The notes beneath the pieces are model-generated. The model worked only from the letters and a program-made list of their open reading frames with translations, searched no databases and was not told where the DNA came from. 5,630 bases of DNA from Chloroflexota bacterium (GTDB lineage Bacteria; Chloroflexota; Ktedonobacteria; Ktedonobacterales; Ktedonobacteraceae): NCBI GenBank assembly GCA_027316975.1, contig DAHVFL010000325.1, positions 1 through 5,630 on the forward strand, in the 5' to 3' direction. Of this stretch, positions 1-5,630 are shown in pieces. The translations under genes and the position numbers were made by a program. Each line of letters starts with the position of its first letter. The stretch's first letter is position 1.

Positions 1-114
1 CAGAATGACAGCTTGCTGGCCTGTCATTCTGAGCGCAGCGAAGAATCTCCGTGGCGCTCAGAATGACAGCTTGCTGGCCTGTCATTCTGAGCGCAGCGAA
101 GAATCTCCGTGGCG
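1..114. repeat. 58-bp tandem direct repeat with internal palindrome (two copies)
   Basis: Positions 1-56 and 59-114 are identical over 56 bases, giving a period of 58 bp; the array may continue beyond the left edge of the window. Each unit contains the inverted pair CAGAATGACAG / CTGTCATTCTG around a 9-base loop. In the second unit the pairing extends to 16 perfect base pairs (54-69 with 79-94, arm GCGCTCAGAATGACAG). The TCATTCTGAGCGCAGCGAAG wording is one I associate with dispersed intergenic repeats in Chloroflexota and some other genomes; that is recollection, not a search. There is no coding sign here and no T-tract after the stem, so a terminator role is not supported. Confidence 0.85.
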
Positions 115-155
115 TAAACCCGATCTTGCCCATTTACGGGGAATCACCGAATGAC

Positions 156-237
156 TCTCTATCCTTCCGGGTGAGTGTAGGGACGCGATTCATCGCGTCC
201 CTACACTCACGCTATTTTTCACCCGGAAGGATAGAGA
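156..237. repeat. Two-part palindromic intergenic element (left copy)
   Basis: The inner arms 171-189 and 192-210 are perfect 19-bp inverted repeats with only two bases between them; their core is GGACGCGAT-TC-ATCGCGTCC (181-200). Outer arms 156-174 and 219-237 are also perfect over 19 bp, the last four bases of each left arm being shared. The whole can fold as one long stem with a single bulge of about 12 bases (211-222). A related element lies at 5429-5560. This looks like a REP- or MITE-type dispersed palindrome. It has no transposase and no clear target-site duplication that I can see. It ends about 19 bases before the -35 box of ruvB, so it could insulate or influence that promoter. Confidence 0.85.
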
Positions 238-255
238 CCCCACCGGGTTTTCTGA

Positions 256-284
256 TTGATCTATGCGCGCAACTCTGGTATAAT
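256..284 (+). promoter_or_regulatory. Sigma70-type promoter of ruvB (extended -10)
   Basis: The -35 box is TTGATC at 256-261 (four of six match TTGACA). The -10 box is a perfect TATAAT at 279-284, preceded by TGG at 276-278, which gives an extended -10 (TGn). The spacer is exactly 17 bases. Transcription should begin near 291, leaving a 5' leader of about 45 bases before the ruvB ATG. No operator or LexA box was recognised, so SOS control of this ruvB is not evident. Confidence 0.75.
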
Positions 285-323
285 GTGTATACGAAATCAT
301 AGAACACCAGTTTCAAACGTGCT

Positions 324-327
324 GGAG
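324..327 (+). promoter_or_regulatory. Ribosome binding site of ruvB
   Basis: GGAG at 324-327 sits seven bases before the ATG at 335. It supports that ATG as the start and argues against upstream codons. Confidence 0.7.
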
Positions 328-334
328 AATCACC

Positions 335-1402
335 ATGAGCGACCGTCTCGTCTCGCCTAAGATGAGTGAAGAAGAGCAGGCCATCGAGGGCAGTTTGCGC
401 CCGCGCAGCCTGGCGGAATATATCGGGCAGGAGAAGATCAAGGATAACCTGAGCATCCTGCTGGAAGCGGCGCGCAGGCGCAACGAGTCGGTAGACCACG
501 TGTTGTTGTATGGCCCGCCGGGGCTGGGCAAAACCACGCTTTGCAATATCATTGCCGTTGAGATGGGCGTCAACCTGCGCACCACGTCCGGTCCGGCGAT
601 AGAACATGCAGGAGACCTGGCCTCCATCCTGACAGCCTTGCAGTCCGGCGAAGTGCTGTTCATCGACGAGATACACCGGCTGAGCCGCGCTGTCGAGGAA
701 CGCCTGTATTCGGCGATGGAAGACTTCGCGCTGGACGTGATGATTGGCAAAGGGCAGAGCGCGCGCGCGCTGCGACTGAGCCTGCCACCATTCACGGTCG
801 TGGGAGCCACTACGCGCGTCGGCTCGCTGACCGCGCCCCTGCGCGACCGCTTCGGGGCCATCTACCGTATGGAGTACTACGAGACTGCCGCGCTCAAACA
901 AATCTTGACCCGTTCGGCGCGCATCCTCAAAGTTCCGGCCAACGAGGAGGGCATCGAAGAGATCGCGGGCCGCGCGCGCGGCACCCCGCGTATCGTCAAC
1001 CGCCTGCTCAAGCGCGTGCGCGACTATGCCCAGGTGCGAGCCGACGGTATCATCACACGCGAGGTAGCGCAGGCAGCGCTGGACGCGCTGGAAGTCGATC
1101 ATATCGGCCTCGACCAGACCGACCGCAACCTGCTGCTGACCATCATCCAGAAATTCGATGGCGGCCCCGTCGGCCTGGACACGCTGGCCGCCAGCACCAG
1201 CGAAGACTCCGAAACCATCGAAGATGTCTACGAACCCTACCTGCTGCAACTGGGCTTCATTGCGCGCACCCCGCGCGGGCGCATCACCACGCGCCTGGCC
1301 TACAAACATCTTGGCCTGGACGCGCCACAAGGTGGCAATGGATTGGGGCCGGGATTGTGGCAATCGGTAACGCCCGAGAAAGGCGATGGTGGCGCGGTGT
1401 AG
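335..1402 (+). CDS. ruvB: Holliday junction branch migration ATPase RuvB
   Basis: RuvB is the hexameric AAA+ motor that, loaded by RuvA, drives branch migration of Holliday junctions during recombinational repair in the cytoplasm; RuvC then resolves the junction. The 355-residue product has the usual RuvB length and all expected motifs. These are the N-terminal RPRSLAEYIGQE segment (22-33), Walker A GPPGLGKT (60-67, K66), Walker B LFIDEIHR (108-115, D111/E112), sensor 1 GATTR (157-161), the arginine-finger region LRDRFG (169-174), sensor 2 GTPRIVNRLLKR (216-227), and a C-terminal winged-helix DNA-binding domain from about 255 to 328. The last 25 residues are a Gly/Pro-rich tail, poorly constrained in the family. 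The ATG is supported by a GGAG site and a good promoter. No ruvA or ruvC is in the window. The next gene is convergent, with only 30 bases between the stop codons. The gene is intact and I see nothing to suggest it belongs to the neighbouring system. Confidence 0.97.
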   Translation: MSDRLVSPKMSEEEQAIEGSLRPRSLAEYIGQEKIKDNLSILLEAARRRNESVDHVLLYGPPGLGKTTLCNIIAVEMGVNLRTTSGPAIEHAGDLASILTALQSGEVLFIDEIHRLSRAVEERLYSAMEDFALDVMIGKGQSARALRLSLPPFTVVGATTRVGSLTAPLRDRFGAIYRMEYYETAALKQILTRSARILKVPANEEGIEEIAGRARGTPRIVNRLLKRVRDYAQVRADGIITREVAQAALDALEVDHIGLDQTDRNLLLTIIQKFDGGPVGLDTLAASTSEDSETIEDVYEPYLLQLGFIARTPRGRITTRLAYKHLGLDAPQGGNGLGPGLWQSVTPEKGDGGAV

Positions 1403-1420
1403 GCGAGAAAAAGGCGATGG
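1375..1420. repeat. Short imperfect direct repeat at the ruvB 3' end
   Basis: CGAGAAAGGCGATGG at 1375-1389 recurs as CGAGAAAAAGGCGATGG at 1404-1420, with two extra A residues in the second copy. The first copy codes for the end of RuvB; the second lies just after its stop and runs toward the end of the minus-strand gene. It looks like a small local duplication of about 30 bp. It is not a terminator: I see no stem followed by a T-run between the two convergent genes. Confidence 0.6.
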
Positions 1421-1432
1421 CTCCTGGATGCA

Positions 1433-4400
1433 TCACTTTGCTTTTTCATCCTTATCTTCTCCCTCCAACTCTCGCAGAAGCTTCTCAGTCTCTTCCACGC
1501 TGGCGCTTAGAATTGATGCGATAGTGGCGGGTAGGCTCGCATCAGCACTGCTCTCCCACAAGCGTGCAATGCTGCGCAGGACGATGCCACGACTATAGTT
1601 GTCTTTATATTCAATAAAAATTCGTAAGGCTGTCAGGAAGTAGTCGTATGCTTGCTGCCACAACTGTTGTTCCTCTGCGACCATGCCCAACTGGTGGTAG
1701 GTACCCGCCTGCGCATAGCGGGCGTTGAACTCGATCTTGAGCTGCAAGGCCTGCTGGTAGTAGGCTGCGGCCTGGGGCCACTGGCGCTGTTGCTGGGCGA
1801 CTCTGCCCAGCTGGTGGTAGGTGCCCGCCTGCTCATAGCGGTCATTGAACTCGACGTAGAGCTGCAAGGCCTGCTGGTAGTAGGCCTCAGCCTGGGGCCA
1901 CTGGCGTTGTTGCTGTGCGACGCTGCCCAACTGATGGTAGGTACTCGCCTGCGCATAGCGGGCATTGAACTCGACTTTGATCTGCAAGGCCTGCTGGTAG
2001 TAGGCCTCAGCCTGGGGCCACTGGCGTTGTTCCTCGGCGACTCTGCCCAACTGGTGGTAAATACCTGCCTTTAATTCACCACGCTCCTTCTCATTTATAT
2101 GCATCAATTGACTTGTCAAGTTGAGAGCCTTTTTATATGACACTTCTGCATCTGTATTTTGCCTGAGATCAAGTTGCGTATTTGCAATATCCCAAATGAC
2201 ACGAATAGTTTCCGTATTGAGCTTTTCAGAGGAATATGTTTCCAAGTGAACTATCACAGTTTGACCTAGTTCAAGCCTACGATGGCGATCCTGAGTAGTT
2301 TTCAGATAGTTAGTCAAGACCCCGTAGAGAGAGTAAATCGAAACCTGAGCAACCAGAGCGAGATTCAACGCCGTCACAAGATTTTCGTATTCCAAGCTGG
2401 TTAGTACTTGACCAAGTTGCCTTTCCTTTGGGTCTTTAGATAGAAGTAATCCCATCAGTGTATTACTCAGTTGGCTATAATGTCCGCGAAATGCCTTCTC
2501 TATTGATTCACGCACTTCTACCAAATCCGTTGCATTGAGGCGGTTGCGCAGGAAGTAGGGCAAGATGGGCTGCAGGCGGAGAAAGCCGGGGATTCGGTCA
2601 GGACTGAGCAGACCCCAGTTCTGGGCCTCGCGCAGTACCTCCGGCCAGCGTTCAAAAGGCAATGCCTCCAAAACAGGCTGTTGGTGTAACTGCTTCGTAT
2701 ATTCATCAAGCATATCTACCCAGATTACCGAGGTGAAGGGGGCCAGGCAGAGCAGCAGTTGCTGCGCTGCTAGTGAGAGGTTGCTATGCGAATAATCGAT
2801 GCAGCGCAGGATGCTCTCCGTCTTCTCAACGAATATGCTCTCTGGCTCTTTCTCGCTGCCGTCGTTCTTATCCGTGTCGATTTTTTTGTCGCCAGCCTGT
2901 AGCGCCGTCAGCACTTCAGTTGAGGTTTGATAGGCGAGATTAGCAAGCACTACCTCCAGGGCCAGAGGGAAGCCGTCCAGCAGCTTGAGCAACTGGCGCA
3001 GGTCAGTATCCTGGCGATATTTTGTGGCATTGTTTCTTTCCAGGATGCGGTCGGCCAGAGTGGAGGCCGCTTCTGCATCCAGGCCGGGCAGGTCGTAGAT
3101 GTTTTTGTCGAAGGTTTGCTTCGCCAGCCAGTCTTCGCTGCCGCGCGAGCCGAGCAAAACGAGAGTGCGACCCTGCGCGAGATCGGTAAGGAAGCCGCGC
3201 AGAGCTTTTTGCTCTTCGGGCGGCAGCGTGTGCTGGATGGCGAGATGCGCTCCTGTGATGGATTCCAGGTTGTCCAGTACCAGAAGGTGGCTAGTGGAGC
3301 GCAGGTCCTGGGAAAGCATAGCCTGTTGCGCTTTTAACGAGAGTGGCTGGAATTCCGTGTAATATCTGGGGCCATAGAGTTGTTGCGCGATGCTGGTCAT
3401 GATCTGCTGGAGCGTGTAGGCTTTCTCGTCGTAGCCGAAGTAGAAGACTCGTTTGACGAAGCCGGTGGTGTGCCACCAGGCGGCCAGGTGTTTGAGCAGC
3501 GTGGTTTTGCCCGCGCCGCCCATACCGCGCACTAACAGGATAGTGCGCTGCTCGAGCAAACGCTTCTCGATCTGCAGGATATCGATGTCTCTACCGACAA
3601 AGCCATACGTCGGGTCGGGCGGCGTGTAGTCTTTTTCCTCAGCTTTGCGCTCAAACCATGCTTTACGCTCTTTCTGGGTGAAATCGCGCGGTTGCAGCGC
3701 GACCGGCTGGTTCTGGTAGACGACGGGCAGCAGCCAGTCCTCCAGGTCGATACGCTGGTCAAAGTAGGCAACACGCTGTTTATCGTTATAGAGTTCGTTG
3801 CGGGCGTGGCGGATGGCGGTTAGCAGTTCATCTCTGGCAAAAAGATGTCGATAGAGGGTACTCATCAGCAGCTCGGCGGCGCGCACGTTGACCGAGTAAC
3901 CCATAGCCAGCACCAGTTGCACCCCCTCCTTTATCAACTGGCTGCCCAGGCTGGTCTCCCTGTCGCCTGTTTGCTTGCCGGATTGACAGGCGTTGAGGAT
4001 AGTAATGGGAATCTGATGTGTGATAAGCAAAGCGGCCAGTTCTGACGCCTCGACGAGGTCTGATAGTTTCTTCTTATCCTCTTCATCTCTATCCGCTTCA
4101 AATGATAGGAAAGCTTTGACTCCATCGTATGGTTGAATTTTCCTGTGGGCATAAGACGTGTACTGGTGAGAAGTGATTTGAGGTTCTTTCTGGATGCCTT
4201 GAAATTGTGTATACGCCAGCACGGAGCCATGCATATCAAAGTGGATCACGTGATAGTAGCCTTCGCCATGCTTTGCCGTCGTTGCGCGCAGGTTGTTTTC
4301 CAGCGCCCTGTAGGTGCCGGGGCGCAGGATGTCAACCTGGACGGGTAGACCCGCGTTGCGCAGCGACTCAACGAGAGGGCGTGAGATGGTGCGATAGCCG

Positions 4401-4855
4401 ATGTCGCGCTTGCCGTAGGGACGCGCAACGACGACAAGCAAATTGATGGTGGGCGAACTATGTACGGATAGTTCCAACGTCTGAGCCTGGAGATTTTTGC
4501 GCACCATCTTTGCCTGCAACGCGAGGGGCTTTTCCAGTTCCGGGTCTTTCAACGCCTCCCAGTGGAGCGCGTGAAAGCCAGGAGAACCTTCAATCTCAAT
4601 CTGTACGTCGTTCAATCCTGTCTGAAGGGCCATTTTATAGGCAAATTGGACTTTCGTATTTTGCTCGAAAACCTGTTTGAAAAGCGACTCGCCATACGCT
4701 GTGATAGAAGCGGCAGCATCATCAGCACGCACATTATCGAGGAAAGGAAGCTCGTGGTGTTGCTCAAAGTACCACTCGATATCCTCCTCTTGCTTACTGG
4801 TGAAAGGATTGCTGATAGTGACGGGGTTTGCCGGACCGTTGTTGAACCTCACCAC
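1433..4855 (-). CDS. CHAT protease - STAND (NB-ARC-type) NTPase - TPR protein
   Basis: This predicted NLR-like signalling protease has 1140 residues from the GTG at 4855. A caspase-like CHAT domain (about 1-385) carries the catalytic pair: His209 in HVIHFDMHG (202-210) and Cys290 in ILNACQSG (286-293). After a linker, YGFVGRD (417-423) opens the NTPase. It has Walker A GMGGAGKTT (444-452, K450), Walker B LLVLDN (524-529), a sensor-1-like LLGSRGSE (567-574), and LLDGFPLAL (625-633), equivalent to the GLPL motif. A winged-helix-like part follows, with RLQPILPYFL (760-769) where many relatives have a His. Residues about 780-930 are helical with degenerate TPR character; 933-1092 are four 40-residue TPR units. 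The C-terminus is highly charged. By analogy with bacterial STAND conflict proteins, the TPRs would sense, the NTPase oligomerise and the CHAT domain cleave a target; this is inference. The N-terminal domain seems to begin upstream of the GTG, which has only a weak binding site (GGAAAGCG). The gene follows the small gene at 4940-5311 as a likely operon. Confidence 0.9.
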   Translation of the reverse strand: MVRFNNGPANPVTISNPFTSKQEEDIEWYFEQHHELPFLDNVRADDAAASITAYGESLFKQVFEQNTKVQFAYKMALQTGLNDVQIEIEGSPGFHALHWEALKDPELEKPLALQAKMVRKNLQAQTLELSVHSSPTINLLVVVARPYGKRDIGYRTISRPLVESLRNAGLPVQVDILRPGTYRALENNLRATTAKHGEGYYHVIHFDMHGSVLAYTQFQGIQKEPQITSHQYTSYAHRKIQPYDGVKAFLSFEADRDEEDKKKLSDLVEASELAALLITHQIPITILNACQSGKQTGDRETSLGSQLIKEGVQLVLAMGYSVNVRAAELLMSTLYRHLFARDELLTAIRHARNELYNDKQRVAYFDQRIDLEDWLLPVVYQNQPVALQPRDFTQKERKAWFERKAEEKDYTPPDPTYGFVGRDIDILQIEKRLLEQRTILLVRGMGGAGKTTLLKHLAAWWHTTGFVKRVFYFGYDEKAYTLQQIMTSIAQQLYGPRYYTEFQPLSLKAQQAMLSQDLRSTSHLLVLDNLESITGAHLAIQHTLPPEEQKALRGFLTDLAQGRTLVLLGSRGSEDWLAKQTFDKNIYDLPGLDAEAASTLADRILERNNATKYRQDTDLRQLLKLLDGFPLALEVVLANLAYQTSTEVLTALQAGDKKIDTDKNDGSEKEPESIFVEKTESILRCIDYSHSNLSLAAQQLLLCLAPFTSVIWVDMLDEYTKQLHQQPVLEALPFERWPEVLREAQNWGLLSPDRIPGFLRLQPILPYFLRNRLNATDLVEVRESIEKAFRGHYSQLSNTLMGLLLSKDPKERQLGQVLTSLEYENLVTALNLALVAQVSIYSLYGVLTNYLKTTQDRHRRLELGQTVIVHLETYSSEKLNTETIRVIWDIANTQLDLRQNTDAEVSYKKALNLTSQLMHINEKERGELKAGIYHQLGRVAEEQRQWPQAEAYYQQALQIKVEFNARYAQASTYHQLGSVAQQQRQWPQAEAYYQQALQLYVEFNDRYEQAGTYHQLGRVAQQQRQWPQAAAYYQQALQLKIEFNARYAQAGTYHQLGMVAEEQQLWQQAYDYFLTALRIFIEYKDNYSRGIVLRSIARLWESSADASLPATIASILSASVEETEKLLRELEGEDKDEKAK
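1580..2059 (-). repeat. TPR-coding DNA repeat, 120-bp period, four units
   Basis: Four 120-bp units code for residues 933-972, 973-1012, 1013-1052 and 1053-1092. Each of the first three begins YHQLG and carries QRQWPQA and AYYQQALQ; the fourth (1580-1699) is diverged. The second and first coded units (DNA 1801-1920 and 1921-2040) differ at about 13 of 120 bases and share an uninterrupted identical block of 50 bases (1862-1911 equals 1982-2031). Such DNA-level identity points to recent duplication or gene conversion, not just protein-level constraint. Copy number could vary between strains and may be collapsed in short-read assemblies. Confidence 0.9.
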
Positions 4856-4942
4856 CGCTTTCCAGCCGCCTGCCTCTTCAGCCTGCTCCTGGATGCTTAT
4901 GCTTCTCGATGGCAGGTCAACCGCTCCTATCCTGACTGCCTA
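4856..4942 (-). other. In-frame amber codon and 28 sense codons joining the small gene to the CHAT gene
   Basis: The stop of the small gene is TAG (4942-4940), and the CHAT reading frame continues in the same phase immediately after it. The 28 codons between the TAG and the GTG at 4855 have no further stop and no ATG, GTG or TTG. Their translation contains LPSRSISIQEQ followed by AEEAGGWKA and runs smoothly into VVRFNNGP, which looks like the first beta strands of a CHAT N-terminal region. A CTG at 4915-4913 lies eight bases after GGAG (4927-4924) and would give a 1160-residue protein with that strand restored. Alternatives are readthrough of the TAG, an ancestral fusion broken by one nonsense change, or a sequencing error. 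Confidence 0.6.
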
Positions 4943-5311
4943 TGGCCTGTCGATATCCACTACCAGAATGCGAGCGCCGTCGGGCTTCTGTGTTTCCACG
5001 ATATGGATGTGGGTGCCTGGAGCTGTCGCAGGCGGCGTCGATGTGATAGCCGGTGTGTTGCGCGCGCTCTTTTTCTCGCGTATGCGCCGGACAACATCTT
5101 TGAGCAGATCGTATAGCTCGCTGCTGGCAATGTTTGTGCCAACGCTAAGCAAGATTGTGAAAGCCATGGTCGGGTCAAGGAACTGCACGCTTTTAGCCTC
5201 GGAAAGGTGGACTTCGGCAGCGGCGCGCGCGGCGCCTGTCTCGTTCCATGCATCGGCAAATTCTTCGGGGGTTATTGCGAGATTGCGCGCGAGAGCTATC
5301 TGGTACTCCAT
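4940..5311 (-). CDS. Small protein of unknown family, upstream partner of the CHAT gene
   Basis: I do not recognise a named family. The ATG at 5311 is preferred over the ATG two codons earlier (5317) and a TTG at 5410, because GAGAGGG lies about nine bases before it; the product is 123 residues. Residues 1-40 are helical (ITPEEFADAWNETGAARAAA). Residues 47-72 form a hydrophobic to amphipathic helix (MAFTILLSVGTNIASS, then ELYDLLKDVV). A basic stretch follows (RRIREKKSAR, 75-84), then a Pro/Thr-rich linker (86-100). The C-terminal tail, THIHIVETQKPDGARILVVD, looks like a beta hairpin. The gene lies immediately before the CHAT gene, in the same frame. A small alpha-helical domain in front of a STAND/CHAT effector suggests an effector-associated adaptor, a regulator or a protease substrate. 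The hydrophobic helix followed by positive charge could instead mean membrane association. No catalytic motif is visible. Confidence 0.75.
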   Translation of the reverse strand: MEYQIALARNLAITPEEFADAWNETGAARAAAEVHLSEAKSVQFLDPTMAFTILLSVGTNIASSELYDLLKDVVRRIREKKSARNTPAITSTPPATAPGTHIHIVETQKPDGARILVVDIDRP

Positions 5312-5320
5312 ATGCATTTT

Positions 5321-5327
5321 CCCTCTC
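5321..5327 (-). promoter_or_regulatory. Ribosome binding site deciding the start of the small gene
   Basis: Reading the minus strand, GAGAGGG (5327-5321) is followed by AAAATGCATATGGAG. It lies three bases from the first ATG (5317) but nine from the second (5311). Normal spacing therefore favours the second ATG, giving a protein that begins MEYQIALARN. Confidence 0.6.
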
Positions 5328-5382
5328 AATAAGGTATTGCTCAAATTGTGCATTATTTGATGTAAATGAGCCAGTTTGACAC

Positions 5383-5410
5383 AGTTTATCACAAATACGG
5401 CAAAAAGCAA
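5383..5410 (-). promoter_or_regulatory. Tentative promoter of the small gene / CHAT unit
   Basis: On the minus strand TTGCTT (5410-5405) and TAAACT (5388-5383) are separated by 16 bases. TGA just before the second box makes an extended -10 (TGATAAACT). Transcription would start near 5376, about 65 bases before the ATG at 5311. The stretch is AT-rich, unlike the flanking sequence, which fits a promoter. The match is weaker than that of the ruvB promoter and other placements are possible. Confidence 0.4.
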
Positions 5411-5428
5411 GATTGAAGAGATAAAATG

Positions 5429-5560
5429 GGTCTATATCATTCCGGGTGAAAATACATAGTTTGTAGGGACGCGATTTATCGCGTCCGCTTCGGGCGAGCG
5501 TCGGCATGAGTGGACGCGATGAATCGCGTCCCTACAAATCACCCTGAAGGACGGAGACCC
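5429..5560. repeat. Large palindromic intergenic element (right copy)
   Basis: The arms 5460-5486 and 5512-5538 pair over 27 bp with a single mismatch, around a 25-base GC-rich loop (5487-5511). Each arm is itself a small hairpin: GGACGCGAT-TT-ATCGCGTCC at 5467-5486 and GGACGCGAT-GA-ATCGCGTCC at 5512-5531. Outer segments 5429-5450 and 5539-5560 are complementary at about 17 of 22 positions, starting GGGTCT on one side and ending AGACCC on the other. The outer sequence TCACCC(T/G)GAAGGA is shared with the left element (219-240), so both belong to one repeat family. The remaining bases to the right (5561-5630) show no gene, RNA or clear structure. Confidence 0.85.
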
Positions 5561-5630
5561 GAGATAAAATACAGTCGTTTTTGATGACGAAGCGACGGAG
5601 GGCGGCGCAAGCAAGCCCCCACCCCAGTGC

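Noticed and set aside
1..114. Possible CRISPR array
   Set aside because: The two copies are 56 bases long with only two bases between them, so there are no spacers. This is a tandem repeat.
212..1363. 383-codon open frame on the minus strand opposite ruvB
   Set aside because: It is fully antisense to a canonical RuvB and its translation is low-complexity Arg/Gln/Ala-rich with no domain motif. It is a by-product of the high-GC third positions of ruvB.
1652..2074. 140-codon plus-strand frame with regular leucine-rich periodicity
   Set aside because: It is the antisense reading of the 120-bp TPR repeats. The periodicity comes from the DNA repeat; no promoter or binding site supports a gene.
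4417..4427. GTAGGGACGCG inside the CHAT gene, matching the palindrome core
   Set aside because: It is only 11 bases, has no second arm, and lies in coding sequence for the conserved ARPYGKR segment, so it is most simply chance.
4677..5360. 227-codon plus-strand frame antisense to the small gene and the CHAT start
   Set aside because: The Ser/Ala-rich translation has no recognisable domain, and the minus-strand frames show a binding site, a plausible operon and clear domains.
5312..5410. N-terminal extension of the small gene from a TTG at 5410
   Set aside because: The TTG coincides with the proposed -35 box and has no binding site. The added residues fall in the AT-rich promoter region, while the ATG at 5311 has a well-placed GAGAGGG.
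5561..5630. GC-rich right edge with GGGC / GCCC complementarity (5600-5603 and 5615-5618)
   Set aside because: A four-base stem is too weak to call a terminator or an RNA, and the window ends before any context can be seen.

Overview
The window looks like a piece of a Chloroflexota genome, most likely Ktedonobacterales or a relative. This rests on three things: palindromic and TCATTCTGAGCGCAGCGAAG-type repeats crowded into both intergenic ends, a large CHAT / NB-ARC-type NTPase / TPR protein of the kind frequent in multicellular, morphologically complex bacteria, and moderately high GC. The assignment is inference; no rRNA or lineage-defining marker is present.

Layout. Positions 1-334 hold no gene. 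They carry a 58-bp tandem repeat, a long two-part palindrome and a good sigma70-type promoter with an extended -10. That promoter drives ruvB (335-1402, + strand), a complete Holliday-junction branch-migration ATPase. Thirty bases beyond its stop, and convergent with it, lies the end of a very large minus-strand gene (1433-4855 or slightly longer). It encodes a caspase-like CHAT protease fused to a STAND NTPase and a C-terminal TPR array whose repeats are nearly identical. Upstream of it on the same strand is a small gene (4940-5311) for a 123-residue protein of unknown family. Positions 5312-5630 hold no gene: a tentative minus-strand promoter, a second large palindrome related to the left one, and about 70 bases in which I see nothing.

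How the genes may work together. The small gene and the CHAT gene form a two-gene unit with an architecture typical of bacterial NLR-like (STAND) conflict or regulated-death systems. In this model the TPR array senses a trigger, the NTPase acts as oligomerisation switch, the CHAT protease is the effector, and the small protein is an adaptor, substrate or regulator. Function is inferred from domain logic only. ruvB is a housekeeping gene and probably only a neighbour.

The most interesting detail is the junction of the two genes. They lie in the same reading frame, separated by a single TAG and 28 sense codons that contain no ATG, GTG or TTG. The translated gap looks like the missing first strand of the CHAT protein. 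This implies a non-canonical CTG start, stop-codon readthrough, or a fusion gene broken by one nonsense change.
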